The position numbers and the translations under genes were made by a program. From Clostridiales bacterium UBA1389 (GTDB taxonomy: Bacteria; Bacillota; Clostridia; Oscillospirales; CAG-382), in assembly GCA_002305335.1 (NCBI GenBank), contig DBQR01000039.1, positions 1 to 10,209 of the forward strand: 10,209 nucleotides of DNA, written 5' to 3'. A model generated the notes under the pieces. That model searched no databases, was not told the origin of the DNA, and was given only the letters and a program-made list of their open reading frames with translations. Of this stretch, positions 6,849-10,209 are shown one piece after another (position 1 is the stretch's first letter; every line of letters begins with the position of its first letter).

Positions 6849-6863
6849 CTGAAATGTTTTCAG
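6849..6863 (-). terminator. Weak hairpin terminator overlapping the tetR stop codon
   Basis: CTGAAA (6849-6854) and TTTCAG (6858-6863) form a 6-bp stem with a 3-nt loop that includes the stop codon. On the minus strand CCTATTTTTAC follows. The stem is short and AT-rich, so some read-through into the aquaporin gene is plausible. Confidence 0.35.
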
Positions 6864-7432
6864 TTCTCATCGAATCCGTTTGCCACGCCATAGGTATTGG
6901 CGGTGAAGGCATTCAGAACCTTGGCAAATTCCTGGGGAGTGTAGCGCATATCCCCGTCGTTTAGCCACTTTTTTACTATACCCACGCAACCGGAAAGGAT
7001 GTAGGTGTAAAAATAATCCTCGAAATTCTGGTTTTTGGTCGGGTTCATCCTCCACACCGCAATGACCCGGTCCCGCACCACCCCCGACACCTTTTCCTCG
7101 AACCGCATATCCCCGTTGGGGGAAAGGAGGGTGTAGCAGAGTTCCCGGTTGTCAAGAATGTATTTTAACAGGCTTTCCAGCACCTTTTCGGGGGCGGAAT
7201 TTTCGGCAAGGCTGTCAAGATATTCGTTTATACCGTCGATGAATTCCATTTCGATCCGGTTAAGCTGGTCGAACTGGTCTTGGTAATGGGAATAATAGGT
7301 TGCGCGGTTTACATCGGCGTCCTCGCAGATGGCTTTTATGGTTATGCGGGATATGGGTTTTTCCTGCATCAGCTTTATAAGGCTGTTTTTCAGCACCATT
7401 TTGGTGTATTTGACCCGTCGGTCGGTGGACAT
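6860..7432 (-). CDS. TetR/AcrR-family transcriptional regulator
   Basis: This 190-residue protein has the N-terminal TetR helix-turn-helix at about residues 11-56: KMVLKNSLIKLMQEKPISRITIK, then AICEDADV as the first helix and NRATYYSHYQD as the recognition helix. The rest is an all-helical ligand and dimer domain (about 65-185) of the kind seen in Firmicutes regulators with a TetR-like C-terminal domain. TetR proteins usually repress by binding DNA as dimers and let go on binding a small ligand. The ATG at 7432 is chosen because AAGGGGG lies 7 nt upstream and the product begins just before the conserved helix; a 40-codon in-frame GTG extension to 7552 would start at the predicted transcript end and has no ribosome site. 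It is divergent from the MMPL transporter and likely controls both itself and the pump. The inducer is unknown. Confidence 0.93.
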   Translation of the reverse strand: MSTDRRVKYTKMVLKNSLIKLMQEKPISRITIKAICEDADVNRATYYSHYQDQFDQLNRIEMEFIDGINEYLDSLAENSAPEKVLESLLKYILDNRELCYTLLSPNGDMRFEEKVSGVVRDRVIAVWRMNPTKNQNFEDYFYTYILSGCVGIVKKWLNDGDMRYTPQEFAKVLNAFTANTYGVANGFDEN

Positions 7433-7531
7433 TGCGCTTCCCCCTTTGTTTATAAAAATTTTACATTTGTTTTTGTAGGATTTCAGACATAAAAAACGAA
7501 AATGATTGTTATTTTGCAAAGCATAAAAAGC

Positions 7532-7551
7532 TGTCGGTTGCAATACTGACA
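7532..7551. promoter_or_regulatory. Candidate TetR-family operator
   Basis: TGTCGGT (7532-7538) and ACTGACA (7545-7551) are inverted 7-bp arms with one mismatch around TGCAAT. The site covers the transporter -35 box (7538-7543) and the predicted start of the tetR transcript (near 7552), so one bound dimer would block both promoters. It is the best palindrome I found in the divergent gap. Confidence 0.55.
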
Positions 7552-7566
7552 CCTTGTTATTATACT
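7538..7566 (+). promoter_or_regulatory. Sigma-A promoter of the MMPL transporter gene
   Basis: TTGCAA (7538-7543) and TATACT (7561-7566) are 17 bp apart. Transcription would start near 7573, giving a leader of about 53 nt with GAGG (7614-7617) placed 8 nt before the ATG. The -35 box lies inside the candidate TetR operator. Confidence 0.7.
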
Positions 7567-7587
7567 ATTATCGTGATGTTTTGTCAA
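7559..7587 (-). promoter_or_regulatory. Consensus sigma-A promoter of the tetR gene
   Basis: On the minus strand TTGACA (7587-7582) and TATAAT (7564-7559) are perfect consensus boxes with a 17-bp spacer. The transcript would start near 7552, leaving a leader of about 120 nt before the ATG at 7432. The -10 box overlaps the -10 box of the opposing transporter promoter by 4 bp. Confidence 0.85.
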
Positions 7588-7625
7588 CACCATGTTTGGT
7601 ATATATTGAAAAAGAGGATTACGAT

Positions 7626-9926
7626 ATGGAAAAATTATCCCTTTGGGTTGTAAAAAACAAGACAATTATAATAATCTGCTTTGTTATTTTAACAGTGGCG
7701 TCTGCCGTCTGCATACCCTTCATAACGATTAACTATGACGACACCTTCTACCTTCCCGACTCCTCGGCAACCAAAAAGGGACTTTCGGTAATGCAGGGGG
7801 AATTCGGCAGGGGCGGTACGTCTTTGGCATTATTCAAGGATAAGGAAACCGGGAAAATACTGGAAGCAAAGGGACATATTTCCCGAACCGAAGGGGTTTC
7901 CAAGGTAATCTGGCTTGATGATATCATCCTTTCCCTTTTAAAAGACAGCACTTCCGGGCTTGACGATTATCGGAAGGTGGATTATTTTATCCGCGCCGTT
8001 AATTCCCTACCCAAAAATTCAAATGCCACCGGCACCGACATTTTGACCGCTTTGACCCGGGAATTCGGGGAGGAACATATATATGAGGTGATTTCCCTCT
8101 TTTCGGGGATTGCGGAAGGTGTTTTCGATTTTACCGATACTACAAGCCTTGACAAGCCGTTGGGGCTGAAATATACGGTGCTGGTTTCCTCCCTTGATTC
8201 TCAGGTCGAAAAGTTTTACATGGATAAAAACGCTTTGTTTACAATAACCTTTGAGGAGGACGACTATTCCCCGAAAACCTACAAGGCCATAGATGATATC
8301 TCCGCAATATCCGATGACCTTTATCTGTCAGGGAATTCAGCTTCCGCCTATTATATGCAGCAGAACCAGCTGACCGAAATATTCAACGCCACCATACTTG
8401 TGGCATTGATAACAATCGTGGTAATGCTGGTGTTTTCCACCTCCTGGTTTGATCCGGTTATTTATTTAATCACCATTGCCGTAGCAATTGTCCTGAACAT
8501 GGGGAGCAATATAATTTTCGAAAACGTTTCCTACCTTACGGAAAGCATTGCCGCCGCCCTTCAGCTTGCCCTTACCATGGACTATGCGGTGTTTCTGCTT
8601 AACCGCTATAAAAAGGAAAGGAAAGAGGGGCTTTTTCCTAAAGAAGCCATGGTCAAGTCCCTGACCGCCTCCTTTTCCGCCATTTCCGCAAGTTCCCTGA
8701 CCACTATTGCCTGCTTTGTCACCATAATGTTTATGAAGTTTAAATTAGGGCTGGATATGGGGCTGGTAATGGGTAAAGGGATTTTGCTCAGTCTGTTTAC
8801 CGTATTCCTCCTTCTGCCGGGGGTTGTCATCCTCTGCGACAGGGTGATTATGTCAACCGAACACAAAGCGATAAACTTTACGGCAAAGAAATTTTCGGGT
8901 CTTATCTGCAAGTACCGCTTTGTAGTGGTGATTCTGGCATTTGCTGTAATAATCCCCTGCGGTATCTTCGCAAACAAAAACACCTTTGTTTACGGGAGTA
9001 AAGCCACCCAGTCCCCCGAAAGCCGGGGTATTGTGAACCGAAATCTTATCGAAGAAACCTTCGGACCTCAGGAAAGCCTTGCCGTTCTTGTTCCAAAAGA
9101 TGATAAAAAGGAAGTTAAACTTGCCGACTCTCTTTTAAGTATTGATGAAGTAACTGATGTAAATTCCTATGCCTATCTCAAAAACAAGGGGTTTGAAATG
9201 CTGTTCCCCGATTCAATGAAAAGCAGTTTGTTAGGCAGCAATTCCTACAACCGCATTGTGCTTACCCTTGACTGTGAGGAGGAGGGTAAGGAAACAAAGG
9301 CATTGATAAACGAAATACGGCAGGAAATCGAGAATGTTTACGGCAGCGATACCGATTATTATCTGTTAGGCAACACCGCCGCCGCCATTGATATGGAAAA
9401 CTACACCCATAAGGATTTTACCCGCATTTCCGCCTTTTCCATTATCGCGGTGGGGCTTATTGTGGCGTTGACCTTCCGTTCGCTGTTTATACCTATTATT
9501 CTTGTGGCGGTTATCGAAGGGGCGGTCTGGATAAACATGAGCATACCCTATTTTATGGGGCAGGAAATGGTTTTTTTGGGGTATATGATTATAAGCAACA
9601 TCCTGCTGGGCGCCACCATAGATTATGCCATTCTGTTTGCCACGAATTATAAGGAGGGGCGGGATAAGCAGACAGGCCTTGCCGAAACCATAAGGAATGC
9701 CATAAGCCATACCCTGCGTCCCATTATCATATCTGGCGGGATATTTACTGCCTGCGGATTTATTTTAGGGGCAGTGTCCTCCTTCCCCACGGTCAGGCTG
9801 CTGGGGGAATCGGTTATGCGGGGGGGAATATGTTCGGTGCTGCTTACGATTACCCTTACCCCCGCCCTGCTTGCCATATTGGATAAGATAATTTTCAGGA
9901 AAAAGAAAAATAAAGAAAAGGTTTAG
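7626..9926 (+). CDS. MMPL/RND-superfamily transporter
   Basis: This 766-residue inner-membrane protein has the duplicated RND layout. TM1 is at about 12-32, a first outer loop domain at 33-250, and a five-helix bundle at about 252-405. A second half begins with a TM at about 430-450, followed by an outer loop domain (451-597) and a last bundle at about 600-755. Each half carries the MMPL Asp-Tyr pair in its fourth helix: LTMDYAVFLLNRYKKER with D319-Y320, and GATIDYAILFATNYKEGRD with D666-Y667. In mycobacterial MmpL3 the equivalent pairs relay protons, so this should be a proton-driven exporter; lipids, drugs and siderophores are among family cargoes, but the substrate here is unknown. The ATG at 7626 has GAGG 8 nt upstream; a 24-codon upstream extension to 7554 would cover the promoter -10 and is rejected. 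The gene is divergent from tetR, and no partner membrane-fusion protein is visible. Confidence 0.94.
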   Translation: MEKLSLWVVKNKTIIIICFVILTVASAVCIPFITINYDDTFYLPDSSATKKGLSVMQGEFGRGGTSLALFKDKETGKILEAKGHISRTEGVSKVIWLDDIILSLLKDSTSGLDDYRKVDYFIRAVNSLPKNSNATGTDILTALTREFGEEHIYEVISLFSGIAEGVFDFTDTTSLDKPLGLKYTVLVSSLDSQVEKFYMDKNALFTITFEEDDYSPKTYKAIDDISAISDDLYLSGNSASAYYMQQNQLTEIFNATILVALITIVVMLVFSTSWFDPVIYLITIAVAIVLNMGSNIIFENVSYLTESIAAALQLALTMDYAVFLLNRYKKERKEGLFPKEAMVKSLTASFSAISASSLTTIACFVTIMFMKFKLGLDMGLVMGKGILLSLFTVFLLLPGVVILCDRVIMSTEHKAINFTAKKFSGLICKYRFVVVILAFAVIIPCGIFANKNTFVYGSKATQSPESRGIVNRNLIEETFGPQESLAVLVPKDDKKEVKLADSLLSIDEVTDVNSYAYLKNKGFEMLFPDSMKSSLLGSNSYNRIVLTLDCEEEGKETKALINEIRQEIENVYGSDTDYYLLGNTAAAIDMENYTHKDFTRISAFSIIAVGLIVALTFRSLFIPIILVAVIEGAVWINMSIPYFMGQEMVFLGYMIISNILLGATIDYAILFATNYKEGRDKQTGLAETIRNAISHTLRPIIISGGIFTACGFILGAVSSFPTVRLLGESVMRGGICSVLLTITLTPALLAILDKIIFRKKKNKEKV

Positions 9927-9953
9927 TTTCGGTTTTGGAATAATAAAAGTAAT

Positions 9954-9992
9954 ACACCGCAAACTTTTCGGGTTTGCGGTGTTGTTGTGTTT
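9954..9992 (+). terminator. Hairpin terminator of the MMPL transporter gene
   Basis: ACACCGCAAAC (9954-9964) and GTTTGCGGTGT (9972-9982) form a perfect 11-bp stem with a 7-nt loop, 28 bp after the stop codon. The following TGTTGTGTTT is a broken U-tract, so the stem is strong but the tail is imperfect. Confidence 0.75.
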
Positions 9993-10054
9993 ATCTGAAA
10001 TCAATTTTTCATTAAATCAATCGAATAAAAAGCCGAAGGGTTTTGAACCATAAC

Positions 10055-10112
10055 ATGCCAAGCATATTTCACACGCCGTCAGTCGTATTTCACCGGCGTC
10101 AGCCGATTTCGC
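10055..10112. repeat. Array of three mini-hairpins alternating with ATTTCAC spacers
   Basis: Three units of about 18-21 nt follow each other: a small palindrome ATGCCAAGCAT (10055-10065) plus ATTTCAC, then ACGCCGTCAGTCGT (10073-10086) plus ATTTCAC, then CGGCGTCAGCCG (10094-10105) plus ATTTCGC. Spacers are almost identical; the hairpin arms differ but fold in each unit, and units 2 and 3 share a GTCA loop. There is no open reading frame. It resembles interspersed palindromic repeats found in intergenic regions of Clostridia. Confidence 0.6.
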
Positions 10113-10167
10113 CCATAGAATAAGCTGTGGATTTCATTTTTCTGCTCATCAACGCACGTTGGCACTA

Positions 10168-10209
10168 CCCCTCATCCGTCAGCCTTCGGCTGACACCTTC
10201 CCCTCAAGG
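10168..10209. repeat. Hairpin-bearing intergenic repeat, cut by the right edge
   Basis: A CCCCTCATCC lead is followed by GTCAGCC (10178-10184), TTC, and GGCTGAC (10188-10194), a perfect 7-bp stem, and then ACCTTCCCCTCAAGG at the edge. From general familiarity, CCCCTCATCC-hairpin-ACCTTCCCCT sequences recur between genes in Oscillospirales-type genomes. Copy number cannot be checked here, and the element continues past the window. Confidence 0.55.

Noticed and set aside
7433..7552. A 40-codon N-terminal extension of the TetR regulator from a GTG
   Set aside because: The GTG coincides with the predicted transcript start, has no ribosome site, and the added residues do not match the TetR family; the ATG at 7432 has AAGGGGG.
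7554..7625. A 24-codon N-terminal extension of the MMPL transporter
   Set aside because: It covers the -10 boxes of both divergent promoters and lacks a ribosome site; GAGG precedes the ATG at 7626.
9366..9710. Minus-strand open frames inside the MMPL gene, including a His/Asn-rich one
   Set aside because: They are antisense to the well-conserved second half of the transporter and have no independent support.
10055..10209. A CRISPR array at the right end
   Set aside because: The repeated part is only 7 nt, the period is 19-21 nt, and the intervening segments are palindromes rather than unique spacers; no cas gene is present.

Overview
The window looks like chromosomal DNA from a Gram-positive, Clostridia-like member of the Bacillota, possibly an uncultured Oscillospirales-type gut bacterium. 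The support is: two lipoproteins with LVxC lipoboxes and Ser/Glu-rich linkers; strong AGGAGG/GGGGG-type ribosome sites; near-consensus sigma-A promoters (TTGACA, 17 bp, TATAAT); frequent TTG starts; and a DUF4855 protein, a family known mainly from Firmicutes. The taxonomic placement is an inference. No rRNA, tRNA, CRISPR array, transposase or phage gene was seen.

Layout. Positions 1-5476, all minus strand, hold three exported proteins. In transcription order these are an ABC-type solute-binding lipoprotein (5476-3932), a large surface lipoprotein with two discoidin-like domains, a DUF4855 domain and a C-terminal Ig-like domain (3800-1200), and a secreted protein with a C-terminal discoidin-like domain that runs off the left edge (1087 to beyond 1, TTG start). 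The first and third have their own excellent sigma-A promoters. The second probably depends on the solute-binding-protein promoter and sits behind two strong RNA hairpins. This is most simply a cell-surface polysaccharide or glycoconjugate binding, processing and uptake locus, but its permease and ATPase genes are not in the window.

Positions 5611-6669, minus strand, hold a lone FeoA-type small protein and an MIP-family aquaporin, each followed by its own hairpin terminator. They are probably separate housekeeping units.

Positions 6860-9926 are a divergent regulator/exporter pair: a TetR-family repressor (minus) and an MMPL/RND-family transporter (plus). Their promoters face each other with overlapping -10 boxes. 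An imperfect 20-bp palindrome covers the transporter's -35 and the regulator's transcription start, the expected layout for an autoregulated TetR switch controlling an efflux pump.

Positions 9927-10209 are non-coding. They hold the transporter's terminator, a compact array of three mini-hairpins separated by ATTTCAC spacers, and a second hairpin-bearing repeat cut by the right edge. These look like interspersed intergenic repeats.
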